A DNA stretch of 64,000 nucleotides from Rufibacter hautae (GCF_008271695.1 NZ_VKKY01000004.1:1-64000), one strand, 5' to 3'; shown: positions 26,554 through 34,973, numbered from the stretch's first letter. Numbers and translations: made by a program. The notes: generated by a model not told the origin, from the sequence alone.

Positions 26554-27021
26554 ATGGAAAATAGCAATTGGAAACCCGGAGGCACCTTTTTCAAGCCTGC
26601 CCCTGCAGGGTTGAGCATTGAGGAACTGGCAAAGAGAGCGGAGCGTGAAAACATCGCAAATCACGGATTTGCACTTGTTATGAGCAATGGCCCGATGCCC
26701 GACGGGGAAGCCTTAGAATTTATGCAGAAGTATGTTGACGGCGAATGCACCCTGCGGCAAGCATTGGATGAGTTGACGAAGTACCACGGACTGGATTCGC
26801 CAAGCCCTGAACCTGAACCTAAACCAGCAAGCATTACATTGGCCGTTCCCGAGGAAGCGGCCAATTCTGTTTCATATTTGCCTGATTCCGATGAAGAGTA
26901 TTGGAACGCAAAAATGTCTGTTGACCAAACTTTCAATGAAAAGGAATCATCCAAAGAGAATTCAAGGGCAACCTTACCCGACCTTTTTAAAGATAGGGCA
27001 GATGGAGAGAAGAAAGGTTAA
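26554..27021 (+). CDS. VbhA-like Fic antitoxin
   Basis: A 155-residue protein placed 17 bp before a Fic gene. The N-terminal domain (SIEELAKRAERENIANHGFALVMSNGPMPDGEALEFMQKYVDGECTLRQALDEL region, residues about 21-73) follows the VbhA antitoxin pattern: Arg-rich helix, inhibitory helix, then MxxYVDGE. The usual inhibitory (S/T)xxxE(G/N) helix motif is not clear here; the segment reads ALVMSNG, with no Glu at the expected place. The C-terminal 80 residues are acidic and disordered. The ATG at 26554 is preferred over the TTG at 26515. Confidence 0.7.
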   Translation: MENSNWKPGGTFFKPAPAGLSIEELAKRAERENIANHGFALVMSNGPMPDGEALEFMQKYVDGECTLRQALDELTKYHGLDSPSPEPEPKPASITLAVPEEAANSVSYLPDSDEEYWNAKMSVDQTFNEKESSKENSRATLPDLFKDRADGEKKG

Positions 27022-27038
27022 CTTTTACAATTGCAGCA

Positions 27039-28385
27039 ATGGCAAAGCATGACGGGTTCAGCGATGATGACGGGGTTTTAATTAACCATAAGGGCATCCG
27101 GAACAGGGAAGCCCTGGCGCGTCTGGAGAATAAGTTTGCCGGTTTCGGTGCGGCCATCCTGAAAGAGGAGGGGGGCATTCCCGGTAAGTTTGACCAGGAG
27201 CATTTGCAAAAAATCCATAAGGAGCTTTTCCAAAAGGTTTATCCATGGGCTGGGGAGACCAGAGCGAATAGGGGAGGGTTCCAAGGCGTAAAAGATACAG
27301 TTGCCAACCAAGTGCCCCAGGAAATGAGATATGCACCTTTCAAGGAGATAGAACAGCGTCTGGAAGCCATCAGCAAGCAACTCCAGCAGGAAAACAATTT
27401 GAAAGGATTAGGCCAAGAAAAATTTATAGAGCGCGCCGCCTATTATTTAGACCAGTACAATCATGTTCACCCCTTCCGGGAGGGTAACGGTAGAACCCTG
27501 CAAGCCGCTCTTACTCAGTTAGGAAAAGAAGCCGGGTATGACATTGACTTTAATCGGGCAGAACCCGCTAAATATAATGAAGCCAGAAATTTTGCAATTG
27601 TAAAACCACACGCTCCTCAGGAAGCACATAAAAACTTAGCTCCGCTGAAAGAGTTCCTACAAGAAATCACCACTCCGTTGCCTGGTATTGAAGCCGAGAA
27701 AGACAGGAAAGGAGGAATAGCCAAAACTCCGGAGCCATCGGCTGCTATGAAGCGTATCGAAGCGTTGCGGGAACTGGAGGTGACCGGCAACCGGATAGCT
27801 GACCGGTGGGATATCGTGGTGAAGCAGCAAGTGAAAAGCATTGTGGAAGAACCCAAAAGCTTGAAAAACTATGAGAAGGGTTTACGCACTATCGGCAAGT
27901 CTATTCTTGAAGGAGGGGCGAAACCGGAGCATTACCTTTATCAGGATGCCGAGCGATTTACAAAAGCAATTGACCAAGTGAAATATGTTTCCGCCGGAAA
28001 GGAGATTCCTGCTTTAAAGTTACCTTCGCCAGCGCAACAACTCCAGAGTGGCCAGCCGAAGAACCACACGGAAGCAAAGGAGCTTTTTATTAAGGCTTCG
28101 GCCATCATATGCTTAGAGTTGAAAGCCAATGGAAAAGAGACGGAAGGGAAAAGGTTGGAAGACGTGGTGAAATTCGTTACCAAAGTCCCTTATGTCGGAG
28201 GGGTGAACAAAGCGCACGTCAATAACGCGCTTGGCGCTTCGGCTACAATTCCAGGCTTAACAGAAGGAGGCGCTGTAAATGATATTAAAAAAGCAGTCAG
28301 TATCTTAGAAAAGCCGGAGAGGTTCCAGAGCCACGGCACTGCCACCAAAGTGCTACACCAAGATAGGGGAGGGGTGGAGCGATAA
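27039..28385 (+). CDS. Fic-domain toxin with long C-terminal extension
   Basis: A 448-residue Fic enzyme. The active-site motif HPFREGNGRT (residues 144-153) is fully canonical, so AMP-transferase activity on a target protein is expected; LFQKVYPWAGETRANRGG upstream is the usual Fic flap region. Residues 200-448 are a helical extension of unknown family, with no BID domain recognisable. Related VbhT of Bartonella is encoded in a conjugation locus and sent into recipients by the T4SS. Here the gene directly follows the coupling protein and a VbhA-like antitoxin, so either a plasmid-stabilising toxin or a conjugation-delivered effector is plausible. Confidence 0.85.
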   Translation: MAKHDGFSDDDGVLINHKGIRNREALARLENKFAGFGAAILKEEGGIPGKFDQEHLQKIHKELFQKVYPWAGETRANRGGFQGVKDTVANQVPQEMRYAPFKEIEQRLEAISKQLQQENNLKGLGQEKFIERAAYYLDQYNHVHPFREGNGRTLQAALTQLGKEAGYDIDFNRAEPAKYNEARNFAIVKPHAPQEAHKNLAPLKEFLQEITTPLPGIEAEKDRKGGIAKTPEPSAAMKRIEALRELEVTGNRIADRWDIVVKQQVKSIVEEPKSLKNYEKGLRTIGKSILEGGAKPEHYLYQDAERFTKAIDQVKYVSAGKEIPALKLPSPAQQLQSGQPKNHTEAKELFIKASAIICLELKANGKETEGKRLEDVVKFVTKVPYVGGVNKAHVNNALGASATIPGLTEGGAVNDIKKAVSILEKPERFQSHGTATKVLHQDRGGVER

Positions 28386-28398
28386 GTGGCTGGGCAGG

Positions 28399-28842
28399 TT
28401 ATCTGAATTTTAGGTTTTCCTGCTTCACATCAAAATCATCAAGGTAGGAAAATGATTTTTCACCGATTAATTTCCCGTCTTTATATAAAGTAAATTTTAC
28501 TGTCATCGGCCCAGCAGTAGCGGGAGTCACTGGGATAGGGCTAATGATAAAATTGAATTCTATTTCTCTAGAGGGATTCTGAGAAACCAATGTGATTGTG
28601 GGGCTTGATAAATCACTATTATCTAAATAGTTATCTGTTGTTTGATTATTCTCAACGCTGTAGAATTTCAACGTCTGGCCGTCCACATCAGGAGTAACGG
28701 CTATCAATGATTTATTATAATTAGTAAAATCCCCAGCCTGCTCAATCACTACTTTATAGGTGCCGCCGTCTGGGTTTATGTCTTTATCCTCACTACAGGA
28801 AAATAAGAGGATAAGCACCAGAAGGTGATAATACTTCCTCAT
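28399..28842 (-). CDS. Hypothetical lipoprotein
   Basis: A 147-residue lipoprotein when started at the second Met (28842): signal helix LLVLILLFSC with lipobox Cys at about residue 16, then an acidic, beta-rich domain (YKVVIEQAGDFTNYNKSLIAVTP, ITLVSQNPSREIEFNFIISP, KFTLYKDGKLIGEKSF). It looks like an immunoglobulin-like fold, but the family is not recognised. It is convergent with the Fic gene (13 bp between stops). Surface or periplasmic location is likely. Confidence 0.6.
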   Translation of the reverse strand: MRKYYHLLVLILLFSCSEDKDINPDGGTYKVVIEQAGDFTNYNKSLIAVTPDVDGQTLKFYSVENNQTTDNYLDNSDLSSPTITLVSQNPSREIEFNFIISPIPVTPATAGPMTVKFTLYKDGKLIGEKSFSYLDDFDVKQENLKFR

Positions 28843-29230
28843 TTTATCGGGCTTTAAAAAGTTAGACAAAAGTTATAGAGAACTTATACGTCTAATGCCT
28901 GTGTGCGGATAAAGAAATGGTAGCAAGTTATCCTAAACTTGCAATTCATTTTTTAAAGATGCTACTCATCTTTTTTTTCCTTTTTTGGAAACAGAAGTTG
29001 TGTCAATTAATAGGAGTGGAGAAGAATCTATATATTATACAAGGAGGAGTTTGTTTATTACCTAGATGGGAGGAGAAAGCCCTTTCATTACTTGGGTGTT
29101 GTAGAAAATGCGCCCCTCAGTTGTGAAGATAAATGCTACATACACATAGACATGTTTAAGACATTCTAGAAAAACAGGTTAAAGTTGCAAATTTTAATTT
29201 CTTGTTTAAAAATGATTTGAAGTAAGGTAG
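28843..29230. other. Intergenic region without a supported gene
   Basis: About 390 bp between the lipoprotein and the arsR promoter. A 69-codon frame (28917-29126) exists but its composition (long hydrophobic run, W/C-rich end) looks like chance. It presumably contains the lipoprotein promoter. Nothing else seen. Confidence 0.4.
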
Positions 29231-29272
29231 TATTTAAGCATTTGCTAAAATACTTAAATAAGTGTAACTTTG
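29231..29272 (+). promoter_or_regulatory. Promoter and operator of the arsR-merTP operon
   Basis: A Bacteroidota-type promoter: -33 box TTTG (29241-29244) and -7 box TAACTTTG (29265-29272), 20 bp apart. An inverted repeat TATTTAAG (29231-29238) / CTTAAATA (29253-29260) brackets the -33 box, the expected place for an ArsR-family operator. The -7 box ends 5 bp before the ATG, so the transcript would be leaderless or nearly so. Confidence 0.7.
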
Positions 29273-29276
29273 CATC

Positions 29277-29651
29277 ATGGAAAACACTTCTTGTGTAAGA
29301 CCTTTCGCGGATACTTCCCAAATAGAACGTTGTAAGGCAACTATTGACACCCTTAATGGTTCCTTTTCCCATGTAGCCGACGGTTTGGAGATGGCAGGCA
29401 ACCCTGTCAGGCTGAAAATCCTTTTTCTCCTTTCAGAGGAAAAAGGGCTTTGCGTGTGTGATTTGAGCGACATTCTGGGTATTACTGTTTCGGCTGTGTC
29501 ACAGCATCTTCGCAAGATGAAAGACAGAAACCTTATCCATTCCTCCAAGGAAGGGCAGACCATCTATTATTCCCTTTCATCGGAATATGCGGACGTTTTG
29601 AAGCCGTTTTTCCATATTATTGCAGAGAGCGAAATATTGGAAGCGGTATGA
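29277..29651 (+). CDS. ArsR-family metal-responsive repressor
   Basis: A 124-residue winged-helix repressor: GNPVRLKILFLLSEEKGLCVCDLSDILGITVSAVSQHLRKMKDRNL is the ArsR core. The CVCDL motif in the alpha-3 helix is the classic soft-metal (As/Hg-type) sensor site, and additional Cys lie at residues 6 and 19. Metal binding would release it from the operator overlapping its own promoter. It overlaps merTP by 4 bp (ATGA). In Bacteroidota, ArsR-type rather than MerR-type regulators often control merTP, which supports a mercury-responsive role. Confidence 0.88.
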   Translation: MENTSCVRPFADTSQIERCKATIDTLNGSFSHVADGLEMAGNPVRLKILFLLSEEKGLCVCDLSDILGITVSAVSQHLRKMKDRNLIHSSKEGQTIYYSLSSEYADVLKPFFHIIAESEILEAV

Positions 29652-30259
29652 AGACGGAGAATAAACTTGCCGGAACAGGCCTAATAGCGGCAGTTGCGTC
29701 TTCCCTGTGTTGTATCACCCCTATCCTTGCGCTTGTGGCCGGAACAGGCGGCCTGGCCTCGTCCTTTGCTTGGATTGGCCCGTTTCGGCCTTGGCTTATC
29801 GGCGTTACATTGGCAGTACTGGCATTTGCTTGGTACCAGAAATTCAAGCCACAGCCCCAGAATGATTGTAATTGTGAACAAGAAAAACCCAAATTTATGC
29901 AAGGCAAAACCTTCCTTACACTAGTGACAGCGTTCGCGCTCTTAATGCTCACTGTCCCCAACTATGCCAACGTGTTCTCCCCAGAATCCGCGGAGCAGAA
30001 CAGCCCCGCGAAGGCGCAAGGGAAGCCAATGGCCAAAACGGTGGCAGAGTTCACCATCACAGGAATGACTTGCGCCGCATGTGAAGGGCACGTTACCGGA
30101 GAGGTAAACAAATTGCAGGGAATTGAGGGCTTGACGGTTTCCTACGCCAAATCCAATGCCGTAGTGGAGTTTGACAAAACCAAAACCTCGGTTGAAGAGG
30201 TCCAGAAAGCCATAAAAGCCACAGGGTACAAAGTCACAGAAGTGAAGATTAAGAAGTAA
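29648..30259 (+). CDS. merTP: Mercuric transport fusion protein MerTP
   Basis: A 203-residue fusion: a MerT-like membrane part with helices at about 8-25, 35-60 and 95-112, the first containing SSLCCITPILAL, whose CC pair is the mercury-binding site. It is fused to a C-terminal periplasmic-type HMA domain ([17 protein letters not shown], residues 136-152) corresponding to MerP. It would take up Hg(II) into the cytoplasm. No MerA reductase or MerB lyase is in the window, so uptake without detoxification here would be harmful unless chromosomal MerA is present; alternatively the protein handles another soft metal. Confidence 0.85.
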   Translation: MKTENKLAGTGLIAAVASSLCCITPILALVAGTGGLASSFAWIGPFRPWLIGVTLAVLAFAWYQKFKPQPQNDCNCEQEKPKFMQGKTFLTLVTAFALLMLTVPNYANVFSPESAEQNSPAKAQGKPMAKTVAEFTITGMTCAACEGHVTGEVNKLQGIEGLTVSYAKSNAVVEFDKTKTSVEEVQKAIKATGYKVTEVKIKK

Positions 30260-30468
30260 TGGATATTCTTACCGCTTCCACCATCACATGCCCAGAGTGC
30301 GGACACGCCAAAGAAGAGGAAATGCCCACCAATGCGTGCCAGTATTTCTACGAGTGCGAGAACTGCCACACCGTTTTGAAGCCCTTGCAGGGTGACTGTT
30401 GTGTATTCTGTAGCTACGGCACCGTCAAATGCCCCCCTATTCAACAGGACAAACCGTGTTGTGCCTAG
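30259..30468 (+). CDS. GDCCVxC-domain small metal-binding protein
   Basis: A 69-residue Cys-rich protein with CPECGH, CENCH, the family signature GDCCVFCSYG and a terminal CC pair (11 Cys in all). GDCCVxC proteins, some of them selenoproteins, are found in mercury operons; here the key positions are Cys. Its start codon overlaps the merTP stop (TAATG). A role in binding Hg or other thiophilic metals is likely; no enzyme activity is known. Confidence 0.85.
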   Translation: MDILTASTITCPECGHAKEEEMPTNACQYFYECENCHTVLKPLQGDCCVFCSYGTVKCPPIQQDKPCCA

Positions 30469-30480
30469 CCCTTTGGAAGC

Positions 30481-30894
30481 ATGAAAATGAAAAAATCCAT
30501 TCCTGCGCTTCCCGTCAGGAATATTGGGGAATCAATTAAATTTTATTCGGAGAAGCTTGGCTTTGAGGCACGCCACCATGAAGACGAGTTCGCTATCTTA
30601 ATCCGCGACGAGGTGGAACTACACCTATGGAAGTCAGGGGACGAAAGTTGGCGCTCAAAAGGTGCGTCGTTATCAATTTTACCTATTTGCAGCGGTGCCG
30701 AAAGCTTTCTGGCGGGTACTGCCAGTTGCAGAATAGAGGTACAAGGTATAGACGATTTGTTTAAGGAATACCAGAGCCAGGGAGTTACCTACGATACTGA
30801 AACAGTGGTGATATACCAACTATGGGGGGACAAAGAGTTTCCAGTTTTAGACCATCATAGGAATCTTCTTACCTTTTACGAAGTAATACCTTAA
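30481..30894 (+). CDS. VOC-superfamily (bleomycin-resistance-like) protein
   Basis: A 137-residue glyoxalase/bleomycin-resistance-type protein: IPALPVRNIGESIKFYSEKLGFEARHH and the C-terminal LLTFYEVIP are the two halves of the betaalphabetabetabeta fold. Metal-site Glu/His are partly present (E near the C-terminus). It probably binds a drug or small molecule, but its place at the end of a metal operon leaves open a metalloid role such as a ligand-binding or lyase function. It is 12 bp downstream of the GDCCVxC gene and followed by a terminator. Confidence 0.75.
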   Translation: MKMKKSIPALPVRNIGESIKFYSEKLGFEARHHEDEFAILIRDEVELHLWKSGDESWRSKGASLSILPICSGAESFLAGTASCRIEVQGIDDLFKEYQSQGVTYDTETVVIYQLWGDKEFPVLDHHRNLLTFYEVIP

Positions 30895-30916
30895 TCGGAA
30901 TATGCCGATTAAGGTA
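30887..30916 (+). terminator. Terminator of the arsR-merTP operon
   Basis: A perfect 12-bp inverted repeat TACCTTAATCGG (30887-30898) / CCGATTAAGGTA (30905-30916) with a 6-nt loop, followed by TTTAAAT. It overlaps the stop codon of the VOC gene. Confidence 0.8.
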
Positions 30917-31149
30917 TTTAAATGCGTTAAATTTATTAAGGAAAAGTGTAATATAATTGTTTTGGCATATTAGCCAACTTTTGTTATCTATAATGTTTTT
31001 ATAATATATAAAAACTGCTGAAAATCAGCAATAATTAACATTGAGCAAATCATGCTTCGATGGCTAAGCAAGGCCAGATATTACCTGTTGAAATGCTTCT
31101 AGTAGGCTTAAGTTCGGGATACCCTTGAGTTCCTGCATGGTATTAGCTA

Positions 31150-31521
31150 TTATTCTTTTCCAATTGTTAAAAAACTTTGATATTCTGCTAAATCTTCCGC
31201 ATCCATCTTTTGCCGAATATATTCTTCTAACCCCACATCGTTTTTCTCATTCACATACCGTGTAAAAGAGAGAACACTTTTGCAGCTTTCAAAGCCTTTC
31301 TCCTGCATTCCTTTCCGAATATTTTCTGGTAAACCTTCCAGCCATTCATGATAATCCTGAAGGCTAGGGGAGAAGTCTATGGCACGCTGATGGTACCGGT
31401 AAGTAATGTTTCCAACCGTTAAAAGTAACTCATGGAAACGGCGCTGGTCGGCAGGGCAATTAGCTAAGAATTCAGCTTGGCTATTATTACAATCCTCGTC
31501 TGGGTGATTTATTTTAATCAT
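31150..31521 (-). CDS. Hypothetical protein, 123 residues
   Basis: Not recognised. Soluble, acidic and mostly helical (NCPADQRRFHELLLTVGNITYRYHQRAIDFSPSLQDYHEWLEGLPENIRKGM), with no signal peptide. The SPSLQDYHEWLEGLPENIRKGM segment looks like a well-conserved structural element. Preceded and followed by 230-250 bp AT-rich gaps without other genes, so it is probably a single-gene unit of the accessory region. Confidence 0.6.
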   Translation of the reverse strand: MIKINHPDEDCNNSQAEFLANCPADQRRFHELLLTVGNITYRYHQRAIDFSPSLQDYHEWLEGLPENIRKGMQEKGFESCKSVLSFTRYVNEKNDVGLEEYIRQKMDAEDLAEYQSFLTIGKE

Positions 31522-31757
31522 TAACTTAAAGGCAGATTAAGCTGGTTGTAAACTTAAATTACTTTCAATGTAACTGTCACAACCATTTTGCAGGATTACT
31601 TCTGTTATTCTTTATTTTCTTTATTCAGTAACAAGAGTTTGTAAACTGAAATAAGGTCGCTACAGTTAGCCAGGCGAGCTAAATTTTTCAGAAAAATTTA
31701 TCGAGTTCCGTAATTTTATCAGAATGGTTCATTTTATTGCTTACCCTAGAACGGAAG

Positions 31758-32024
31758 TTATCTGCCAAATCCGGAGTGAGAATTAGATTGCGCTTTCAGA
31801 GAATAAACCCCTTTGCTCATTTTGCTAGAATCATATACTGAGTAGTTGTTACCTAAGCAAAATGTCAAATAATCATTTACTAAGGAAAACTCTTGTTCAC
31901 TTGCTTCATGGTTATGTACATTATCAATAGCCAAGCGTTCAGATTCGTTTTCAGGAATAAGCATTATTCTAAAGGACTTCTTTCCTTGGTCTAATGGTAT
32001 TTGCCCTAATATTTGGTGTTTCAT
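31758..32024 (-). CDS. Hypothetical protein, 88 residues
   Basis: Not recognised. The ATG at 32024 (MKHQILGQIPLDQGKKSFRIMLIPENE) is preferred over an upstream TTG. No signal or membrane segment; the middle is acidic and the C-terminus Ser-rich. Composition is ordinary for coding DNA, but evidence that it is expressed is weak. Confidence 0.4.
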   Translation of the reverse strand: MKHQILGQIPLDQGKKSFRIMLIPENESERLAIDNVHNHEASEQEFSLVNDYLTFCLGNNYSVYDSSKMSKGVYSLKAQSNSHSGFGR

Positions 32025-32184
32025 TACTATAAATGTAATAATTAAAGGCAAACTTATGAGGATTGTTTTTTAAATGGGACAAGTAAGGTGATGGTTTAAA
32101 TAACCAAAACGATTTCTTTAATTGATAGCTTCTTTAGAAACTACAGACGAATTTCGCTCCATATATTCTATAAATTTTGTAGTA

Positions 32185-33792
32185 TCAATTCCCTTCTTGT
32201 CTAATCCAATTCTTAAAAGCCCCCGAGTTAAGGCATTCCAGCGCTCTTTTGTTTCTTTTGAAAGCAAGGATTCCTTCATGGAAATTTGCGAGTGTTCCTC
32301 TCGCAAGAAGTATTCTTTTAACTCTTCGGGACAGTTCTGAATCTCCTGTAGTATCTCTTGTTTCAATTTTTGCAGTAATTTCTCCTCGTAATCCGACAAA
32401 TCCGCTTTCAAGTTTTGTTCTATCTTGTTTAAATCTTGCTGGTAGTTGCTTTCCAGATTCTTGTATTCCACTAATTTCTGCTCTTTCTCGGTCTGAAGCG
32501 TCTGCAAACTGGCGTTTAGCTGCTGCTTCAAGTCCTGCAAATCGGCTTGGTAAGTCGTTTGTATCTCTATGAATTTGCTCAATTCTTCGTTCTTCAGCTC
32601 TAAGGTCTCGGTCAATAGCTGCTTCTTCTCGGTTAGTTTCTCCTCTACTTCGTCCAAGGCTTGTAATTTCCTCTGAGATTCTAAGTTCAAGAAGTCCTGA
32701 TTTTCTGTCAAGGTCTGCATTTTCTGCGTCAAGGTCTGCTGCTTTTCGCTTAAAATCAGATTCCGCTGTTGCTGCGCTTGCTCGAAATTCTTCTTCCTCT
32801 CGGCTAAGCTGCTCCTGTCCATATTCAACTTTTGCTGTTTCTTCTGAATATCTGCCGACAAGTTCTGCTCGGTGCTTTTCCTGAAGTCCGCGCAGTCGTT
32901 CTTGATTATCTGCTGTGTTTCCCTCAACTCTTGATATTTCGTCTCTAAGACTTGATTCAATATCTCGGTATGGTTTCGCTGCCAGGCATTTGTTAATTCC
33001 ACGTACAAAGCTTCTAATTTGCGCTGCTCGGCACTCGAAAGATTCTTCAAAAAGCTTTCTTTGGAGTTCATCAACTGGTGGTACTCCCACTGCATCTGGG
33101 TTGGAAACTGGTATGTATTCAGCGCGTTCTTGCTCATGGTTATATACCCACTTTGTTTTTTCTGATTTGTAAAAGGTGCCCTCTATTTCCTGTGGAGAGT
33201 CTTTAGGGATGCGGACTAGCACAGTGTCAATCCCTAGACGCCTAATTTTCACCCGTTTCTCCAACGTTAAGCTGTGGGTGGCCACTAGTTCAATGAAAAG
33301 AATAGGCTGGTAGTCTTTATTGAAAAAGGTAACGTCCGGTTGGATGAGTAGGAAACGTTCATCTACGTCTTTTTTCTTTCCCCACTTAATCTCCCCATTT
33401 TCATTTTCATAGAAGCAGGTTTCATTTTCTACCGTGTGTGCTTCAATGAATCTGTCCTCTAGTAATAGGTTGGCTAGCCCGTCATGTCCCTTTGGGGGGT
33501 ATTTGTAAACCGGCGGGACTTTAATCTTCTTAATTTGCTGGAGAATATCTTTGGCTAGTTTATGCCTATGGGTTTCATCTGAGTATGTACATTTTCTGTT
33601 TGGCTCTACTCCTTTGGGGTCATGACGAAAATAGGATTGATAATTCTCAATCTTAAATTTAACGGCTTGCATTTCTCGTCTGCAGCCCAAGCAAAAGTAT
33701 CCTTTCTTTCCGCTGCCTGCTTCGGAAATATGGATAACCTTTTCTTCAACATTATAGGCGTAAACGTTACCTTCGTCTTTTTCCTCTACCAT
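32185..33792 (-). CDS. CoiA-like nuclease-domain protein with long coiled coil
   Basis: A 535-residue protein. Residues 1-215 resemble the CoiA competence-nuclease type: a CxxC zinc pair (FCLGCRREMQAV), YFRH, a His-rich CTYSDETHRHKLAK, and a core ending LIQPDVTFFNKDYQPILFIELVATHSLT, which fits a PD-(D/E)xK-like fold (D ... E). Residues 240-490 are a highly charged coiled coil, and residues 490-535 form a short C-terminal domain. Over 32185-33137 a second frame of 339 codons is also open and coiled-coil-like. First-codon-position G bias in the stretches I read by hand favours this frame, but a frameshift near residue 215-230 cannot be excluded. Role unknown; DNA processing or defence is possible. 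Confidence 0.65.
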   Translation of the reverse strand: MVEEKDEGNVYAYNVEEKVIHISEAGSGKKGYFCLGCRREMQAVKFKIENYQSYFRHDPKGVEPNRKCTYSDETHRHKLAKDILQQIKKIKVPPVYKYPPKGHDGLANLLLEDRFIEAHTVENETCFYENENGEIKWGKKKDVDERFLLIQPDVTFFNKDYQPILFIELVATHSLTLEKRVKIRRLGIDTVLVRIPKDSPQEIEGTFYKSEKTKWVYNHEQERAEYIPVSNPDAVGVPPVDELQRKLFEESFECRAAQIRSFVRGINKCLAAKPYRDIESSLRDEISRVEGNTADNQERLRGLQEKHRAELVGRYSEETAKVEYGQEQLSREEEEFRASAATAESDFKRKAADLDAENADLDRKSGLLELRISEEITSLGRSRGETNREEAAIDRDLRAEERRIEQIHRDTNDLPSRFAGLEAAAKRQFADASDRERAEISGIQESGKQLPARFKQDRTKLESGFVGLRGEITAKIETRDTTGDSELSRRVKRILLARGTLANFHEGILAFKRNKRALECLNSGAFKNWIRQEGN

Positions 33793-33876
33793 TCCAAAAA
33801 GTTACTTCTAGTCACTAATAATTCTAAGATGTTTATTCACTGGCCAAACACAGGGGCTTTGAGAGATGATTAACCA

Positions 33877-34968
33877 TTACCGGATTATCTTAAGCTTAGG
33901 TCTTACAACTTCGTTTTCCTGGTATCGCGTTTTAAAATCTTCCAATTGTAAAGACAGCAGCTGCGCCAATTCTTCTTCTGAATAACCTAAGTCATTTATA
34001 TGGGCATCTACCAATTCTTTCAATAGAGTAGGTGGCTCCGGAGCAGCATCCAATTCTTTGGGTTCCTTAGTCCGGTAACCCAGGGCACTCATTTGCTGCC
34101 AAAGATACCGGTACTGATTGTCGGAAATCAGGCGCAGTGTTTTGGCCCGGATAATGAGGGCTGCCATGGATACTTTCCAGTACCTTTTCAAATCTGCCAG
34201 CCTGGCAATATCAACCTTTCCCAAGTGGGATTTAATTTCCGTTGCAGGCATCAGGAATTCAGCCGCAAAAGCATATGCTTCCGCTTCCACGTCCCGGTTT
34301 TCTGCAATGGGTTGCCCTAGGTGCAGTAGAATATGGCCTAATTCATGGGCAATGGTCAAGCGCTGCCGGTCAGTAGGAATATTGCGGTTGTAGAATATAA
34401 TGGGATGGTTGGTGTCGGTAAAGATGTTCAGACCATCCATTTTTGGCGAATCAAAATCAATTGGTACCACCAGAATTCCTTTATCTTCCACCAGCTTCGT
34501 TATATTCTCTATTCTTCCTTTCGGCAAACGCCAGTATTCCCGTAAGTAAGCGGCGCACTTTTCCGGAGAGCCATGCTCATCTATTTCCCACTTTGGCAAT
34601 TGCAAATCAGGTATATCAACTGAGTTCAGTAATTTCTCTAGGTTGATTTTGCTGATATTCATAGTGGCATCAGCCTTGGCCAAGTCCTTCTTGGTAAACA
34701 CTGTTCTTTTCCGATAATGCACCAAGTTCGGGTTATACAGCTGGTTCTGCTGGAAGAAGAAACTCGCCGGATAAGTCAATTCAGCACTTAATATATTCAG
34801 CAGTTCTTCTGATACATTTTGAAGGCCGTTTTCAATCTTAGACAGGGTGCCCTGTTTGATGCACATTTTCTCAGCCAGCTCCTTTTGGGTGACCCCACGC
34901 GATTCACGAGCTAAAATGACCATGTTGGGGTTCACCTTACCAAGGAAAAGCATATTCGTTTCCATCAT
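33877..34968 (-). CDS. XRE-type regulator fused to ImmA/IrrE metallopeptidase
   Basis: A 363-residue protein. The N-terminal helix-turn-helix is of XRE type (residues 15-68, ARESRGVTQKELAEKMCIKQGTLSKIENGLQ). The C-terminal zinc peptidase has HELGH (208-212) and a downstream Glu-rich helix (DVEAEAYAFAAEFLMPA) giving the third ligand. ImmA/IrrE proteins cleave or inactivate repressors in response to DNA damage or other stress. It follows an unknown 210-residue protein by 5 bp, and the two form an operon with a clear promoter. The unknown partner may be its target or effector, as in toxin-antitoxin-like regulatory pairs (inference). Confidence 0.88.
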   Translation of the reverse strand: MMETNMLFLGKVNPNMVILARESRGVTQKELAEKMCIKQGTLSKIENGLQNVSEELLNILSAELTYPASFFFQQNQLYNPNLVHYRKRTVFTKKDLAKADATMNISKINLEKLLNSVDIPDLQLPKWEIDEHGSPEKCAAYLREYWRLPKGRIENITKLVEDKGILVVPIDFDSPKMDGLNIFTDTNHPIIFYNRNIPTDRQRLTIAHELGHILLHLGQPIAENRDVEAEAYAFAAEFLMPATEIKSHLGKVDIARLADLKRYWKVSMAALIIRAKTLRLISDNQYRYLWQQMSALGYRTKEPKELDAAPEPPTLLKELVDAHINDLGYSEEELAQLLSLQLEDFKTRYQENEVVRPKLKIIR

Positions 34969-34973
34969 TTAAA

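Noticed and set aside
28917-29126. 69-codon plus-strand frame
   Set aside because: Composition (hydrophobic run, then Trp/Cys-rich end) looks random; no start context or neighbour that supports it.
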